Counted from the first letter of the stretch, positions 49,478 through 61,999 are shown. The stretch: DNA of 64,000 bases from Pectobacterium carotovorum (GCA_016415585.1 CP066552.1:2604001-2668000), one strand, 5' to 3'. The notes: generated by a model not told the origin, from the sequence alone. Numbers and translations: made by a program.

Positions 49478-51007
49478 TTAGTTTTTACGGAACATTTTCA
49501 GCATGCGCTGAGTCACGGTGAAACCACCGAAAATATTGATGCTGGCGATCAATACGGCAATGAATGAGAAGAATGACACCCATCCGCCGTGGCCGATCTG
49601 CAACAATGCTCCGACAACGATAATGCCTGATATTGCGTTAGTGACTGACATCAATGGCGTGTGCAATGCGTGGCTGACATTCCAGACAACGTAATAACCC
49701 ACCACGCAGGACAGCGCAAAAACGGTAAAGTGAGACAAGAACTCTTTAGGTGCGACGTCAGCAAGCCAGCCAAACAGCAGGATGGCGATCACGAGGAACG
49801 CATATTTCTTCCACGGCGACGTCGGCTTGGCTTCTTCCTTCACTACCGCAGCGGCAGGTTTCGCCTGCTGTGGCTGTGCTGAAACCTGAATCGGCGGTGC
49901 TGGCCAGGTGATTTCACCTTCTTTAATGACGGTCACGCCGCGAATCACGGTATCGTCAAAATCGACGTTGATCTCGCCATCTTTCTCTTTGCAGAGTAAT
50001 TTCAGCAGGTTAACCAGGTTCGTGCCGTAAAGCTGTGAGGATTGCGTCGGCAGACGGCTAGGTAAATCGGTGTAACCGATAATTTTGACGCCGTTCTCCG
50101 TCACGGTAACGCGATCGGCTACGGTCAATTCGCAGTTCCCGCCCGTTTGTGCTGCTAAATCGACAATCACGCTACCGGGCTTCATGCTCAGCACCATTTC
50201 TTTGGTGATCAGGCGCGGTGCCGGTTTTCCAGGGATCAGTGCGGTAGTGACGATAATGTCAACTTCTTTCGCCTGAGCGGCAAACAGTTCCATTTCGGCT
50301 TTGATAAAGGCTTCAGACATGACTTTGGCATAGCCATCGCCGCTGCCCGCTTCTTCTTCAAAGTCGAGTTCGAGGAACTCAGCCCCCATGCTTTTAACCT
50401 GCTCTTTTACTTCAGGGCGGGTATCAAAAGCACGAACGATAGCGCCTAAACTACCTGCGGCACCGATCGCGGCCAAACCTGCCACGCCTGCACCGATAAT
50501 CATAACCTTGGCAGGCGGAACCTTACCTGCAGCGGTAATTTGTCCGGTAAAGAAGCGGCCAAACTCGTGGGCGGCTTCAACGATGGCACGATAGCCCGCG
50601 ATGTTAGCCATCGAGCTGAGCGCATCCAGTGACTGCGCGCGCGAAATACGCGGCACGGAATCCATCGCCATCACCGTCACCTGACGGGCAGCCAGCTTCG
50701 CCAGCAGTTCTGGGTTCTGCGCTGGCCAGATAAAGCTGACAACCGTACTGCCCGCTCGGGTCAGTTCGATTTCATCATCCTGCGGCGCATTCACCTTCAG
50801 GACGATATCGGCTTGCCAGACTTCCGAACTGTCAACAATCGACGCACCGGCTTCTTCGTATGCCGCATCATCAAAACTTGCCAGTTTTCCCGCTTCACGT
50901 TCTATCGAGACCGTAAAACCCAGTTTCAGCAGCTGTTCAACCGTTTTCGGCGTCGCTGCTACACGGGCTTCATTGGCCAACCGCTCTCTTGGTACACCAA
51001 TACGCAT
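49478..51007 (-). CDS. pntA: NAD(P) transhydrogenase alpha subunit
   Basis: The NAD-binding subunit of the transhydrogenase; 509 residues against 510 in E. coli. The domain I start [17 protein letters not shown] and the alanine-dehydrogenase-like NAD-binding motif [20 protein letters not shown] (near 169-188) are clear. The C-terminal membrane portion (about 400-509) has four hydrophobic segments. It is the first gene of the pntAB operon. Confidence 0.98.
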   Translation of the reverse strand: MRIGVPRERLANEARVAATPKTVEQLLKLGFTVSIEREAGKLASFDDAAYEEAGASIVDSSEVWQADIVLKVNAPQDDEIELTRAGSTVVSFIWPAQNPELLAKLAARQVTVMAMDSVPRISRAQSLDALSSMANIAGYRAIVEAAHEFGRFFTGQITAAGKVPPAKVMIIGAGVAGLAAIGAAGSLGAIVRAFDTRPEVKEQVKSMGAEFLELDFEEEAGSGDGYAKVMSEAFIKAEMELFAAQAKEVDIIVTTALIPGKPAPRLITKEMVLSMKPGSVIVDLAAQTGGNCELTVADRVTVTENGVKIIGYTDLPSRLPTQSSQLYGTNLVNLLKLLCKEKDGEINVDFDDTVIRGVTVIKEGEITWPAPPIQVSAQPQQAKPAAAVVKEEAKPTSPWKKYAFLVIAILLFGWLADVAPKEFLSHFTVFALSCVVGYYVVWNVSHALHTPLMSVTNAISGIIVVGALLQIGHGGWVSFFSFIAVLIASINIFGGFTVTQRMLKMFRKN

Positions 51008-51587
51008 GCTGATACCCTTTTCGCTTATTTTTAACGAAGGTTATTATTCTCACCCTATTCTGTTATACGAATTCGCCGAGACCTACGGCACCCTGTATCC
51101 CCACATTCACGCGGTAGGAAGAAGGTCTTATCATCTTCTTACCACACGTTTTTTGAGGCGTCTCACTGTAGGCGAACTCATTTATAACGTACTGAAAATG
51201 TGATCGATGATCCATAAATAAAATGAATTTCACAGAAAAGCCGAGTTATCACAGGTTCTGTCAGCCTTTCTTGGTCGAAAATCATGCTCTTCTCTGCCTT
51301 TTGTAGCATTATTACAGAAGTATTTTTCTGGGCTGTTTCACAAAAACAACGTGTTACAAGGTTGTTAATGCGATAATTTGTATAAATATCCCTTATGATG
51401 TCAAAACAATCATTAACCGTTATTATTAGCACTTTTCTTGTTCCAAGCCGAAGCATCACGGCTTTTTAGCCCGCTGAAAATGCTAAAGCACAAGAATTTA
51501 TTCCGTGCGATAATCAGCCCTATTCCGTTACAGGTTGATTGCTATACCTTAAATAATTCGAGTGGCAGGAAGGCGAAAGGATTTTTT
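51008..51587. promoter_or_regulatory. pntA-ydgH divergent spacer
   Basis: A 580-base spacer without a supported gene. It should carry the pntA promoter on the minus strand and the ydgH promoter on the plus strand. A small AGCCG/CGGCT stem followed by TTTTT lies at 51448-51471. A half ERIC ends just before ydgH. Confidence 0.5.
51543..51574 (+). repeat. Half ERIC element abutting ydgH
   Basis: TATACCTTAAATAATTCGAG and GGCAGGAAGGCG are the left 32 bases of an ERIC; core and right end are missing. It ends 13 bases before the ydgH ATG, so it forms part of the ydgH mRNA leader. Confidence 0.8.
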
Positions 51588-52541
51588 ATGAAGCTGAAGA
51601 CTACTGTTATTGCATCCACATTGTTGTTATCACTCTCGGCATTTTCAGCGCAGGCTGCACAGGAACTTACGCCTGAGCAAGCAGAATCCCTGCAACCCTT
51701 TGAACGAATTACGTTTAAAGGACGTTTTAACGCGATCAATGAAGCGGTAGCCGCCGCCTCAAAACGCGCCGACAAGCTGGGTGCAGAGTCGTTTTATGTA
51801 CAAGCGATGGATGATGCTAATTCGAGCGGCAACTGGAATGTCACGGTCGACCTGTATCGCAAAGATGCACCAAAAGCGAATCAAGACACCCAATTCCGCA
51901 CATTCTACGGCGTGAAAGAGCTGCCGAAAGATGTGGCTTACGGGCTGGAACCGTATGACACGGTAACCGTTGGTGGATTTTTCCGTAGCCAGCCGGACGT
52001 AAATGACGCCATTGCGAAAGCAGCAAAAGAGAAAAATGCCGATTCGTTCTACATCGTCCGTCAGGTCGATGTGAACTCGAATAGTGCCAACCAGAAAGTC
52101 ACTGCATACATTTATAAAGCCGATGCGCCGAAGCGCCAGACCCAGAGCACGGACGTGATTCCAGCGGATTCTGATGCAGGCCGCGCCGCGTTGGCTGCAG
52201 GTGGTGCAGAAGCTGCTAAAGTGGAAATCCCAGGTGTCGCCAACTCTGGCAGCCCTAGCCGCAACGTAGGTAATTTCTTCGAAACACAATCGTCAAAAGG
52301 TGGACGTTACACGGTAACGTTATCTGATGGCACCCAAATTCAGGAACTGAACAACGCCACGGCAGCGCAGATGGTGCCTTTCGATTCGGTTAAATTCCGC
52401 GGCAACTACACCAACATGACACAGGTGTCCGAAGCCGTTGCTAAACGCGCGGGCGAGAAAGGTGCCAAGTACTACCACATCACCAGACAGTGGGAAGGTA
52501 AAGGCAACAACCTCACGATCAGCGCCGATCTTTATAAATAA
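51588..52541 (+). CDS. ydgH: YdgH/BhsA-type DUF1471 protein
   Basis: A 317-residue exported protein with three DUF1471 (YdgH/BhsA/McbA-like) domains. A signal peptide covers about 1-24 (VIASTLLLSLSAFSAQAA). Each domain carries an EPYDTVTVGGF / ERITFKGRF / DSVKFRGNY type strand; they lie near 38-90, 122-180 and 263-315. The third ends YYHITRQWEGKGNNLTISAD. Family members are stress-linked periplasmic proteins, and YdgH affects envelope homeostasis. The ATG at 51588 follows AAAGG directly after a half ERIC. Confidence 0.94.
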   Translation: MKLKTTVIASTLLLSLSAFSAQAAQELTPEQAESLQPFERITFKGRFNAINEAVAAASKRADKLGAESFYVQAMDDANSSGNWNVTVDLYRKDAPKANQDTQFRTFYGVKELPKDVAYGLEPYDTVTVGGFFRSQPDVNDAIAKAAKEKNADSFYIVRQVDVNSNSANQKVTAYIYKADAPKRQTQSTDVIPADSDAGRAALAAGGAEAAKVEIPGVANSGSPSRNVGNFFETQSSKGGRYTVTLSDGTQIQELNNATAAQMVPFDSVKFRGNYTNMTQVSEAVAKRAGEKGAKYYHITRQWEGKGNNLTISADLYK

Positions 52542-52587
52542 CAGTCATCATGCTGTGTCGTAGAAAACGCCGAACGTTATAAACACA

Positions 52588-52614
52588 AAAACCCGCGATA
52601 TCGCGGGTTTTTTT
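52588..52614. terminator. ydgH terminator
   Basis: AAAACCCGCGA and TCGCGGGTTTT form a palindromic stem with a T-run, about 45 bases after ydgH. Confidence 0.85.
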
Positions 52615-52715
52615 ATGACGAGCTTCCTGCCCACCACTCTGCTGGTCGTCGCAAGCGACGTTGAAAAACGTTCCCTACGTTTTTTACGTCAGCAAGTAAT
52701 CTACTGTGAGTAAGA

Positions 52716-53597
<882 letters not shown>

Positions 53598-53645
53598 TTA
53601 ACGTAGCATTACTGCAAAACGGTTTCTCAATGTAAGACTGTTTTT

Positions 53646-54455
53646 TTAATGCAAGACAATCTGTTTCTGCTCTATCGAGTGAATCTGCACTTTTATCATT
53701 TCACTCACCGGATCTTCCGGGCACTGTTCAACGAAATAGTTGAGATCGGACAGCGCAATATGGTCGCAATCCAGTTGAGCATAAATCAGGCCGCGATCGC
53801 GGATTTCATAGGGATCATCCGGGTCAAACTGCAGCACCGCTTCGCTGGCTCTCAGCGCCAGCTCCATCTGTTTTTCTTCCATCAGGGCGACTTTCAGCGT
53901 GTCGAGCATCTTACGCACGATCAGGACATTCTCGGCTTCATCCAGATCTTCATCCAGCAGGCGAGTTGACGGGCCAATATTACCTTTAAGCCACACTTCC
54001 AGCACATGCTCGCTCAGCGTATCGCCATTGAGCGGATTGATCAGCCACATCTCTTCATCAAGCCAGTCAGCGCGCAGAATCAACTGCGTCGGGAAAATCA
54101 CCGGCATCAGCGGCAGACCGAGTTCATTGGCGATATGCAGAAAGATGATACCCAGCGACACGGGCAGGCCCTGACGAGATTCAAGCACCTGATCCAGCCA
54201 CAGCGCATCAGATAGGCGATAAACGCCGCCCGCACCACCGAATCCCCAGGTGTGATAAAACAGCTCAATCAGTTTTTCAAGCTGAAGATCTTGCTCAAGA
54301 CCGTCAGGAATAGCGGCTCGGGCGCTCTCAACCAGCTGTTGCAGATTTTGCCGCACATCCTGAGCGGGAAAGTCGCGGCGAATCGCCTGTGAAACCAACA
54401 CGACACCATCACTTAGCAGTGACTGGTTGAATTCAAAATCAGCAATAGCACTCAT
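53646..54455 (-). CDS. sirB1: SirB1 family protein
   Basis: A 269-residue transglutaminase-like/TPR protein of unclear function. The N-terminal transglutaminase-like core covers about 50-150 (FYHTWGFGGAGGVYRLSDA and ESRQGLPVSLGIIF). A tetratricopeptide-like region follows near 185-250 (ALRASEAVLQFDPDDPYEIR). I start at the ATG at 54455, which gives the family length and lies 2 bases after sirB2; an in-frame upstream start at 54515 would overlap sirB2. Confidence 0.94.
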   Translation of the reverse strand: MSAIADFEFNQSLLSDGVVLVSQAIRRDFPAQDVRQNLQQLVESARAAIPDGLEQDLQLEKLIELFYHTWGFGGAGGVYRLSDALWLDQVLESRQGLPVSLGIIFLHIANELGLPLMPVIFPTQLILRADWLDEEMWLINPLNGDTLSEHVLEVWLKGNIGPSTRLLDEDLDEAENVLIVRKMLDTLKVALMEEKQMELALRASEAVLQFDPDDPYEIRDRGLIYAQLDCDHIALSDLNYFVEQCPEDPVSEMIKVQIHSIEQKQIVLH

Positions 54456-54457
54456 AA

Positions 54458-54859
54458 TTATTCCATCAGCAACGGTGACTGCGTCAGTGCCAACAGCACG
54501 ACCACACCAAAGCATATTAAAGCAGATACAAACGCCAGCCAGCGAACGTTCTGGCTACGGGGGCGTTTCCCCAAGGCGATAGCGCCAAGAAGGATATAAA
54601 TGATAACGCCAAACAGTTTTTCCGTCAGCCAGCTTTGCTCGGGAGTAAACGGATACGTATGGCTAAGCGTGATTAAACCAATACCGCTGATTAATAACAA
54701 GGTGTCGTTAATATGCGGCAGGATTTTCACCCAGCGCTGTTGCAGCATAGCGGATTGTCGGCACAGCCAAAAAAAACGAATCACAAACAGGGAAATACTG
54801 ATGCCAACCGTTGCCAGATGCAGATATATCGTGGCGGGGTAAAGAGTTATCACGTCCAT
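54458..54859 (-). CDS. sirB2: SirB2 family integral membrane protein
   Basis: A 133-residue protein with four predicted membrane helices (about 10-28, 50-65, 80-96, 106-126). The SirB features YLHLATVGISISLFVIRFFW and HINDTLLLISGIGL are present. Function is unknown. It is tightly packed between prmC (5 bases) and sirB1 (2 bases), indicating one operon. Confidence 0.94.
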   Translation of the reverse strand: MDVITLYPATIYLHLATVGISISLFVIRFFWLCRQSAMLQQRWVKILPHINDTLLLISGIGLITLSHTYPFTPEQSWLTEKLFGVIIYILLGAIALGKRPRSQNVRWLAFVSALICFGVVVLLALTQSPLLME

Positions 54860-54864
54860 TGCTC

Positions 54865-55710
54865 CTAATAAATTGGGGCATTCGACCAGCGTCCTAACGA
54901 CACGCGGTCATTGCCACCATAATCCTGACAGGTTTCTATTTGTGTAAATCCTCGGGCCTGCAATAGCTGACGCACCGCGTCAGCCTGCTGCCAGCCATGT
55001 TCCAGCAGCAGCCAGCCATCGGCCTCTAAATAATGCGGAGCGGATTCAATAATGGTGCGTAAATCGGCCAGTCCGTTGTCGGCGGCAATCAGCGCGCTGG
55101 CAGGTTCAAAACGAATATCGCCCTGCGACAGATGCACATCATCGGCATCGATATACGGTGGGTTACTGGCGATAAGCGCAAAGCGCGCGTGATCAAGCGG
55201 TGAATACCAGCTTCCTGACAAGAAACGGGCGTTGTCGAGCCCCAATTGCTGCGCATTTTTTGTCGCTAACGCAACGGCATCGGGCTGAACATCGACGCCA
55301 GTCACCCGGCAATCACGCCGTTCACTCGCCAGCGCCAGCGCAATCGCTCCGGTTCCAGTGCCCAGGTCCAGCACGGCACACGGCGTTTGAGGCAGGCGTA
55401 ACAAGGCTTGTTCGACCAGACACTCGGTATCAGGTCGAGGAATCAGCGTGGCGGGTGAAACGGCCAGCGGCAGTGACCAGAACTCGCGCACGCCGATCAA
55501 ATAGGCGATGGGTTCACCCTGTTCACGGCGCGCCAGCAGTTCAGTTAACTGCTGCTGTTCAGCCGCGTTCAGCTCAGTTTCACCAAACGCCAGCAGGAAC
55601 GTGCGGGCCTTTCCGGTCACAAAGCCCAGCAAAATCTCCGCATCTCGCTTCGGGCTTTCTCCCGCCGCGAGCTGCGCTGCGGCAGAGATTAACCAATCCT
55701 GATACGTCAT
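54865..55710 (-). CDS. prmC: Release factor glutamine methyltransferase
   Basis: PrmC methylates the Gln of the GGQ motif in release factors RF1 and RF2, raising termination efficiency. The 281 residues are normal. An N-terminal helical domain covers about 1-75. The SAM-binding motif VLDLGTGTGAIALALA is near 114-129 and the catalytic NPPY motif is in IASNPPYIDADD near 183. Its ATG overlaps the prfA stop (TAATG), so its substrate RF1 and PrmC are translationally coupled. Confidence 0.98.
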   Translation of the reverse strand: MTYQDWLISAAAQLAAGESPKRDAEILLGFVTGKARTFLLAFGETELNAAEQQQLTELLARREQGEPIAYLIGVREFWSLPLAVSPATLIPRPDTECLVEQALLRLPQTPCAVLDLGTGTGAIALALASERRDCRVTGVDVQPDAVALATKNAQQLGLDNARFLSGSWYSPLDHARFALIASNPPYIDADDVHLSQGDIRFEPASALIAADNGLADLRTIIESAPHYLEADGWLLLEHGWQQADAVRQLLQARGFTQIETCQDYGGNDRVSLGRWSNAPIY

Positions 55711-56792
55711 TATTCCTGCTCGGACAACGCAGCAAGCTGATCGGCCTGATATTCCTGCACGACTGGTTGAATCAGCGTGTCCAGCTTCCCTTCCATGACT
55801 TCATCCAGCCGGTAAAGCGTCAGGTTAATGCGGTGATCGGTCACCCTTCCCTGTGGGAAGTTGTAGGTACGGATACGGTCAGAACGATCGCCGCTGCCGA
55901 GCAGGTTACGACGAGTTGACGCTTCTTCCTGCTGACGTTTCTGCACTTCTGCGGCACGAATACGCGCCCCCAACACCGACAGCGCTTTGGCTTTGTTTTT
56001 GTGCTGTGAACGTTCGTCCTGACACTCCACGACAATACCGGTTGGCAAGTGGGTAATACGGATAGCGGAATCGGTGGTGTTAACGTGCTGACCGCCCGCG
56101 CCAGAAGAGCGGAAGGTATCGATGCGTAAATCAGCCGGGTTGATGTCCGGCATCTCCGCTTCCGGCACTTCCGCCATCACGGCGACCGTACAGGCCGAGG
56201 TATGAATGCGCCCTTGAGATTCAGTCGCAGGAACGCGCTGAACGCGATGACCACCGGATTCAAACTTGAGCTGACCGTACACACCATCACCAGAGATTTT
56301 GGCGATAACTTCTTTATAGCCGCCATGTTCACCATCGCTGGCGCTCACCACCTCAACACGCCAGCGGCGTGCTTCGGCATAACGGCTATACATACGGAAC
56401 AGATCGCCAGCAAAGATTGCCGCTTCGTCACCGCCGGTCCCGGCGCGCACTTCCAGAAAACAGCCGCGCTCATCGTCGGGATCTTTCGGCAACAGCAGCA
56501 CCTGAAGCTGCTGCTCCAGTGCTTCAATCGTCGCTTTACTTTCTTTCAGCTCTTCCTGTGCCATATCGCGCATTTCAGGATCGTCCAGCATCATTTCTGC
56601 GGTCTGCTGATCCTCTTGCGCCTGCTGCCATTGCTGGAAACAGCGGGTAATATCAGTGAGCTGCGCATATTCTCGCGACAGCGCGCGAAAGCGATCCATA
56701 TCAGCGATGACGCTGGGCTCACCGAGTAACGCCTGGACTTCTTCATGGCGTTCTTGTAACGCTTCCAGTTTAGCAACAATAGAAGGCTTCAT
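55710..56792 (-). CDS. prfA: Peptide chain release factor 1
   Basis: RF1 recognises UAG and UAA and releases the peptide. The 360 residues equal E. coli. The anticodon-like tripeptide region PAT lies in RVPATESQG near 186-188. The catalytic GGQ is in [14 protein letters not shown] near 233-235. The gene sits 33 bases after hemA and overlaps prmC by one base. Confidence 0.99.
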   Translation of the reverse strand: MKPSIVAKLEALQERHEEVQALLGEPSVIADMDRFRALSREYAQLTDITRCFQQWQQAQEDQQTAEMMLDDPEMRDMAQEELKESKATIEALEQQLQVLLLPKDPDDERGCFLEVRAGTGGDEAAIFAGDLFRMYSRYAEARRWRVEVVSASDGEHGGYKEVIAKISGDGVYGQLKFESGGHRVQRVPATESQGRIHTSACTVAVMAEVPEAEMPDINPADLRIDTFRSSGAGGQHVNTTDSAIRITHLPTGIVVECQDERSQHKNKAKALSVLGARIRAAEVQKRQQEEASTRRNLLGSGDRSDRIRTYNFPQGRVTDHRINLTLYRLDEVMEGKLDTLIQPVVQEYQADQLAALSEQE

Positions 56793-56825
56793 GCGGGCGG
56801 TTAAATCCTGTAATAGAGATGAATG

Positions 56826-58082
56826 CTAGTCCAGCCCAAGGCTGTCACGTAAAATTTGTAACCGGTGTTGGTCGCCGTCACGAGCGGCTTGCTGAAGGGA
56901 TTTGGTCGGCGCGTGAATCAGACGGTTGGTTAAACGGTGTGTCAGTTCCTGAATCACCGCTTCAACGTCATTGCCTTGTTGGATGGCAGCCAGCGCCTTG
57001 GCTGTCATTTCCGCACGCAATTCATCGGCCTGAGCACGATAATCACGAATCGTTTCCACCGCGGACTGCGCGCGCAGCCAGGCCATGAAATCGGAGCTTT
57101 CCTGCTGCACGATGGATTCAGCCTGTACTGCCGCCGCTTTGCGCTGCGCAAGGTTATGCTGAATGATCGCATGCAGATCGTCCACGCTGTAGAGATAGAC
57201 ATTCGGTAATTTGCCGACTTCCGGCTCAATATCTCGCGGAACCGCAATATCCACCATCAGCATTGGCTGATTCCGTCTCGCTTTCAGCGTCCGTTCCATC
57301 ATCCCTTTTCCGATAATCGGCAGCGTACTTGCCGTTGAACTGATCACGATATCAGCATGAACGAGCTGTTCGTCCAACTCCGCCAGCGTAATGACGTCTG
57401 CGCCCACTTCCATTGCCAGCGCCTGTGCGCGTTCACGGGTACGGTTTGCTATCATCATTTTCCGAACCTTATGCTCACGAAGATAACGAGCAACCAGTTC
57501 AATGGTCTCTCCGGCACCGACCAGCAGCACAGTAACATCCGCCAATGATTCAAAAATCTGCCGCGCCAGCGTACAGGCGGCAAATGCCACCGACACCGCA
57601 CTGGCACCGATATCCGTCTCCGTACGAACGCGTTTAGCTACGGTAAAAGACTTCTGGAACAGCCGCTCCAGTTCGCTGGACAGGGAATGGCCACGCTGTG
57701 ATTCGGCAAATGCCTTCTTCACCTGCCCTAAAATCTGCGGTTCGCCTAACACCAGAGAATCCAGACCGCTGGCCACACGCATCAAATGGCTAACGGCAGC
57801 GTTGTCCTGATGCCAATACAAACTGCCATTGACGTCTTCCGGTCGCAATTGATGATACTCACACAGCCAGCGAATCAACTGTTCACGCTGGTTTTCTTGT
57901 TCGTCAACGCTAAGATAGAGTTCCGTACGATTGCAGGTAGACAGCACAACGCCGCCCTGCACCAGCGGTTGCTGTAGCAGACTGTCGAGGGCCACTCCTA
58001 ATTTATCTGGTGAAAACACAACGCGTTCACGCAGAGAAACTGGTGCGGTTTTGTGATTAATACCAAGCGCAAGCAGGGTCAT
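56826..58082 (-). CDS. hemA: Glutamyl-tRNA reductase
   Basis: HemA reduces glutamyl-tRNA to glutamate-1-semialdehyde, the first step of the C5 heme pathway. The 418 residues equal E. coli. The catalytic Cys is in [10 protein letters not shown] at residue 50. The NADPH-binding motif [14 protein letters not shown] is near 188-202. The N-terminal [13 protein letters not shown], with two Lys residues after Met-Thr-Leu in many enterobacteria, lacks those lysines here. Divergent lolB starts about 230 bases away. Confidence 0.98.
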   Translation of the reverse strand: MTLLALGINHKTAPVSLRERVVFSPDKLGVALDSLLQQPLVQGGVVLSTCNRTELYLSVDEQENQREQLIRWLCEYHQLRPEDVNGSLYWHQDNAAVSHLMRVASGLDSLVLGEPQILGQVKKAFAESQRGHSLSSELERLFQKSFTVAKRVRTETDIGASAVSVAFAACTLARQIFESLADVTVLLVGAGETIELVARYLREHKVRKMMIANRTRERAQALAMEVGADVITLAELDEQLVHADIVISSTASTLPIIGKGMMERTLKARRNQPMLMVDIAVPRDIEPEVGKLPNVYLYSVDDLHAIIQHNLAQRKAAAVQAESIVQQESSDFMAWLRAQSAVETIRDYRAQADELRAEMTAKALAAIQQGNDVEAVIQELTHRLTNRLIHAPTKSLQQAARDGDQHRLQILRDSLGLD

Positions 58083-58313
58083 TAGGCTGTTTCTGAGTAA
58101 TACCGGTCTTAGTATGGATTTCGTTTGAGTCGCATTCTACTTGATGCAGGGGTGCAAGAAAAGCGACAGCACGCGATACACCTCGTCTGAGGTATACGCT
58201 TTTTGACAGAAAACAATAAACGCCATTAACGAATAACATCATTGACGCTGAGCGGTAAGCCCGTTAGCGTGACGTATTTCACGAACTTCGTTCATTTACA
58301 GGATACGACCGAT

Positions 58314-58937
58314 ATGCAAACCCAAACCGTCCGATGCCTGCGTTTACTGCCTTTAGCCAGCGTATTGCTAGCCGCCTGTAGCGTTCACCAACCGACCCAA
58401 ACGGGTAAAAGCCCAACCTCGCCAGAGTGGCAGCAGCATCAGCAAAAAGTACAGCAGCTCAGCCAATATCAGACGCGTGGCGCTTTTGCCTATATCTCCG
58501 ATAGCAAAAGAGTATCAGCCAATTTTTTCTGGCAGGACACACCGCCACAGCGTTATCGATTGCTGCTGACCAACCCGCTTGGGAGCACCGAATTAGAACT
58601 GCGAGCCCAGCCTGATGGCGTGCAAATTACCGATAATCAGGGCAAGCGTTATGTGGGCAAAGACGCTGAATACATGATTCAGCAACTGACTGGCATGGCG
58701 ATCCCGCTAAATAATCTACGCCAATGGATACTCGGCATCCCAGGTGACGCCAGCGAATTCACACTGGACGAACGCTATCTGCTGAAAACCGTCACCTATC
58801 GCCAAGGCAACCAAAACTGGAACGTCAGCTATCAGAGCTACAACACCGAGCTAACTCCCCCGCTCCCAAGCAGTCTGGAACTGGTTCAGGGCGAGCAGCG
58901 TATTAAGCTGAAAATGAACAACTGGATGGTTAAATAA
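58314..58937 (+). CDS. lolB: Outer-membrane lipoprotein receptor LolB
   Basis: LolB accepts lipoproteins from LolA and inserts them into the outer membrane. The 207 residues equal E. coli. The lipobox LLAAC places the lipidated Cys at residue 22. The mature part has the LolB fold, with [20 protein letters not shown] near 47-66 and the loop around [12 protein letters not shown]. The ATG at 58314 follows ACAGGATACG; a longer frame from 58242 is unconserved. ispE starts 3 bases downstream. Confidence 0.97.
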   Translation: MQTQTVRCLRLLPLASVLLAACSVHQPTQTGKSPTSPEWQQHQQKVQQLSQYQTRGAFAYISDSKRVSANFFWQDTPPQRYRLLLTNPLGSTELELRAQPDGVQITDNQGKRYVGKDAEYMIQQLTGMAIPLNNLRQWILGIPGDASEFTLDERYLLKTVTYRQGNQNWNVSYQSYNTELTPPLPSSLELVQGEQRIKLKMNNWMVK

Positions 58938-58940
58938 GCG

Positions 58941-59813
58941 ATGCAACCGATGGTTATCGAGACATGGCCTTCCCCCGCCAAACTGAACCTGTTTCTTTAT
59001 ATTACCGGCCAGAGACAGGACGGATATCACCTGCTGCAAACGCTATTTCAGTTTCTGGATTACGGTGACACCCTGACGATTCAGCCACGCCATGACGACC
59101 AGATTAACCTGATTACCCCTGTAGACGATGTAGAGAACGAGCAAAATCTGATTGTCTGCGCCGCACGCCTATTACAGCAGCACTGTGAACGTCATATTCT
59201 TCGCCCAGCCTACTTCGGCGCAGACATCAGTATCGATAAGTGCCTGCCAATGGGCGGCGGGCTGGGCGGCGGTTCATCTAATGCGGCTACGGTTTTAGTC
59301 GCTCTTAACCATTTGTGGCAAAGTGGGCTGAACGTTGATACGTTGGCCGAACTGGGATTGCAATTGGGTGCGGATGTTCCCGTGTTTGTCCGTGGACATG
59401 CTGCCTTTGCCGAAGGCATTGGTGAGCAGTTAACACCTGCAAATCCGCCAGAAAAATGGTATCTGGTGGCGCACCCTGGTGTGAGTATTGCCACACCGTT
59501 GATTTTCGGCGATCCTGAACTGACGCGTAATTCGCCAGTTCGTGATTTAGAAACTTTATTAAACCAGACCTTCGTCAATGATTGTGAAGCTATCGCAAGA
59601 AAACGTTTTCGTGAGGTTGAACAGCTACTTTCATGGCTGCTAGAATATGCCCCGGCGCGCCTGACTGGAACGGGGGCTTGTGTGTTTGCAGAGTTTGACA
59701 CCGAGTTCGCAGCCCGTCAGGTGCTTGACCAGGCCCCGGAATGGTTAAACGGTTTCGTCGCGAGAGGTGTTAATATCTCTCCGCTACAACGTACGCTTTC
59801 TGGGCAACGTTAG
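58941..59813 (+). CDS. ispE: 4-diphosphocytidyl-2-C-methyl-D-erythritol kinase
   Basis: IspE phosphorylates CDP-methylerythritol in the MEP isoprenoid pathway. It is a GHMP kinase of 290 residues. The substrate Lys is in [11 protein letters not shown] (near 13) and the ATP-binding glycine loop [16 protein letters not shown] is near 98-113, with the catalytic Asp in GADVPVF near 148. Starts at 58941 or 58950 are both possible. It sits between lolB and prs, as in E. coli. Confidence 0.97.
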   Translation: MQPMVIETWPSPAKLNLFLYITGQRQDGYHLLQTLFQFLDYGDTLTIQPRHDDQINLITPVDDVENEQNLIVCAARLLQQHCERHILRPAYFGADISIDKCLPMGGGLGGGSSNAATVLVALNHLWQSGLNVDTLAELGLQLGADVPVFVRGHAAFAEGIGEQLTPANPPEKWYLVAHPGVSIATPLIFGDPELTRNSPVRDLETLLNQTFVNDCEAIARKRFREVEQLLSWLLEYAPARLTGTGACVFAEFDTEFAARQVLDQAPEWLNGFVARGVNISPLQRTLSGQR

Positions 59814-59861
59814 GTTTTGCCACACACCGGCTGCCACGCGGCCAGTCTGTAGCAAACTTAA

Positions 59862-60899
<1,038 letters not shown>

Positions 60900-60938
60900 T
60901 CGCCGCTGATCGGGTAACCGATCGCAAACGATAATGAT

Positions 60939-60968
60939 AAAGCCACCTGTAACAAGGTGGCTTTCTTA
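60939..60968 (+). terminator. prs terminator
   Basis: AAAGCCACC and GGTGGCTTT form a 9-bp stem followed by CTTATTT, 40 bases after prs. Confidence 0.85.
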
Positions 60969-60972
60969 TTTC

Positions 60973-61078
60973 TATACACGTAGTACTTCACGTTGCATGT
61001 GCGTTGGGGTCAAATTCGTTCCCGACGAATTTGTCCTTCGCTTGCTGCCTGCCTGAAACGCAAATTATTTAGTGTATA
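60973..61078 (-). repeat. Variant ERIC element (106 bp)
   Basis: Termini TATACACGTAGTACTTCACG and CAAATTATTTAGTGTATA are degenerate ERIC ends in reverse orientation. The middle has a CAAATTCGT/ACGAATTTG hairpin in place of the standard core. Confidence 0.65.
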
Positions 61079-61091
61079 TCACTATAAAAAA

Positions 61092-61121
61092 TAAAAACCG
61101 CCATAGTGAGGCTACGGCGGC
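61092..61121 (-). terminator. ychH terminator
   Basis: On the minus strand CCGCCGTAG pairs with CTATGGCGG (one wobble), followed by TTTTTATTTTTT, about 25 bases after ychH. Confidence 0.85.
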
Positions 61122-61144
61122 TCTAATATTCATTCTTATTAACA

Positions 61145-61414
61145 CTATAGATGACGCTGGCGACGGCAACGCTTATCAAAGTGTTTAACCCACCAATAGC
61201 GGTCTGCAACTTCCTCACGTCCGCTGATACGCGCGCCCACCAACCAAAATATTGCGCCAGAAAAAATACCTACCAAATCAATATAAGTCATATATGCAGG
61301 GACATTCAGCTTAGGGAATTGGCTGGCGATGGAGAAGCCGATGCCGCCAATCATCAGAACCATACCAAGCCCCATCAATACATTACCCAATACTGCCACA
61401 TTTTTACGTTTCAT
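61145..61414 (-). CDS. ychH: DUF2583 stress-induced membrane protein YchH
   Basis: An 89-residue protein with two membrane helices (about 8-30 and 42-62), matching E. coli YchH, a CRP- and stress-responsive protein. The conserved N-terminus MKRKNVAVLGNVLMGLGMVL and C-terminal DRYWWVKHFDKRCRR are clear. It is divergent from pth. The E. coli neighbour dauA, between prs and ychH, is absent here. Confidence 0.92.
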   Translation of the reverse strand: MKRKNVAVLGNVLMGLGMVLMIGGIGFSIASQFPKLNVPAYMTYIDLVGIFSGAIFWLVGARISGREEVADRYWWVKHFDKRCRRQRHL

Positions 61415-61999
61415 CTGCCACCTCCAGATTAATTCTGTGGATGAATCGGAGTGCCATTACCGTTTACTTTCTTAGCATTGGTGCAATTATAGACAATATT
61501 GTGCATAGATGATTGCGGGAGGGATCACAGATAAAAGTAATGATTAATATTTTTTTACGTTTAAACAACTAAATAGACAAAATTCCAAATAATCACATTA
61601 CTGAACAAATAATATTATATTTATATTCCAGCGTCGATATACCCTAAATAATTCGAGTTGCAGGAAGGCGGCAACGCAGTGACAAATCGGTTAGAGACCG
61701 ATTTGAACAGCGCTAACGCTGGCCCGAAGGGTGGACCTCATTTATGAGGTCCATTAATCCCTGGGAGCTTACTCCAGTAAATGACCGGGGTGAGCGAGGA
61801 CAAATTGGCTTAGCCAATTTGAACGCCGCTTGCGGCAGCCCATCAGGGCGAGGCTCAGCGATGAGCCGTGTATTGCCAACGCACGTGCAGCTTGAAGTAT
61901 GGCGGGTATATTTGGCTATACGTCATGCGGTGTGTAAACTAGCGCTTTCGTTTATCACACTACCCTGCGTAAGTTTAAGCACGTAATCTGGAATATACC
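61415..61999. promoter_or_regulatory. ychH-pth divergent spacer
   Basis: No gene is present in 585 bases. The left 220 bases are AT-rich and should carry the ychH promoter. The rest is a large ERIC element (61638-61910), then about 90 bases that must include the pth promoter. Confidence 0.55.
61638..61910 (+). repeat. Enlarged ERIC element with two insertions (273 bp)
   Basis: Termini TATACCCTAAATAATTCGAG and CTTGAAGTATGGCGGGTATA are intact. The core CCTGGGAGCTTACTCCAGTAA...GACCGGGGTGAGCGAGG is present but is flanked on each side by about 70 extra bases. These contain small hairpins (AAATCGGT/ACCGATTT, GGACCTCA/TGAGGTCC, AAATTGGCT/AGCCAATTT). Confidence 0.9.

Noticed and set aside
51178..51459. 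93-codon minus-strand frame in the pntA-ydgH spacer
   Set aside because: It lies in AT-rich promoter DNA and resembles no family I know.
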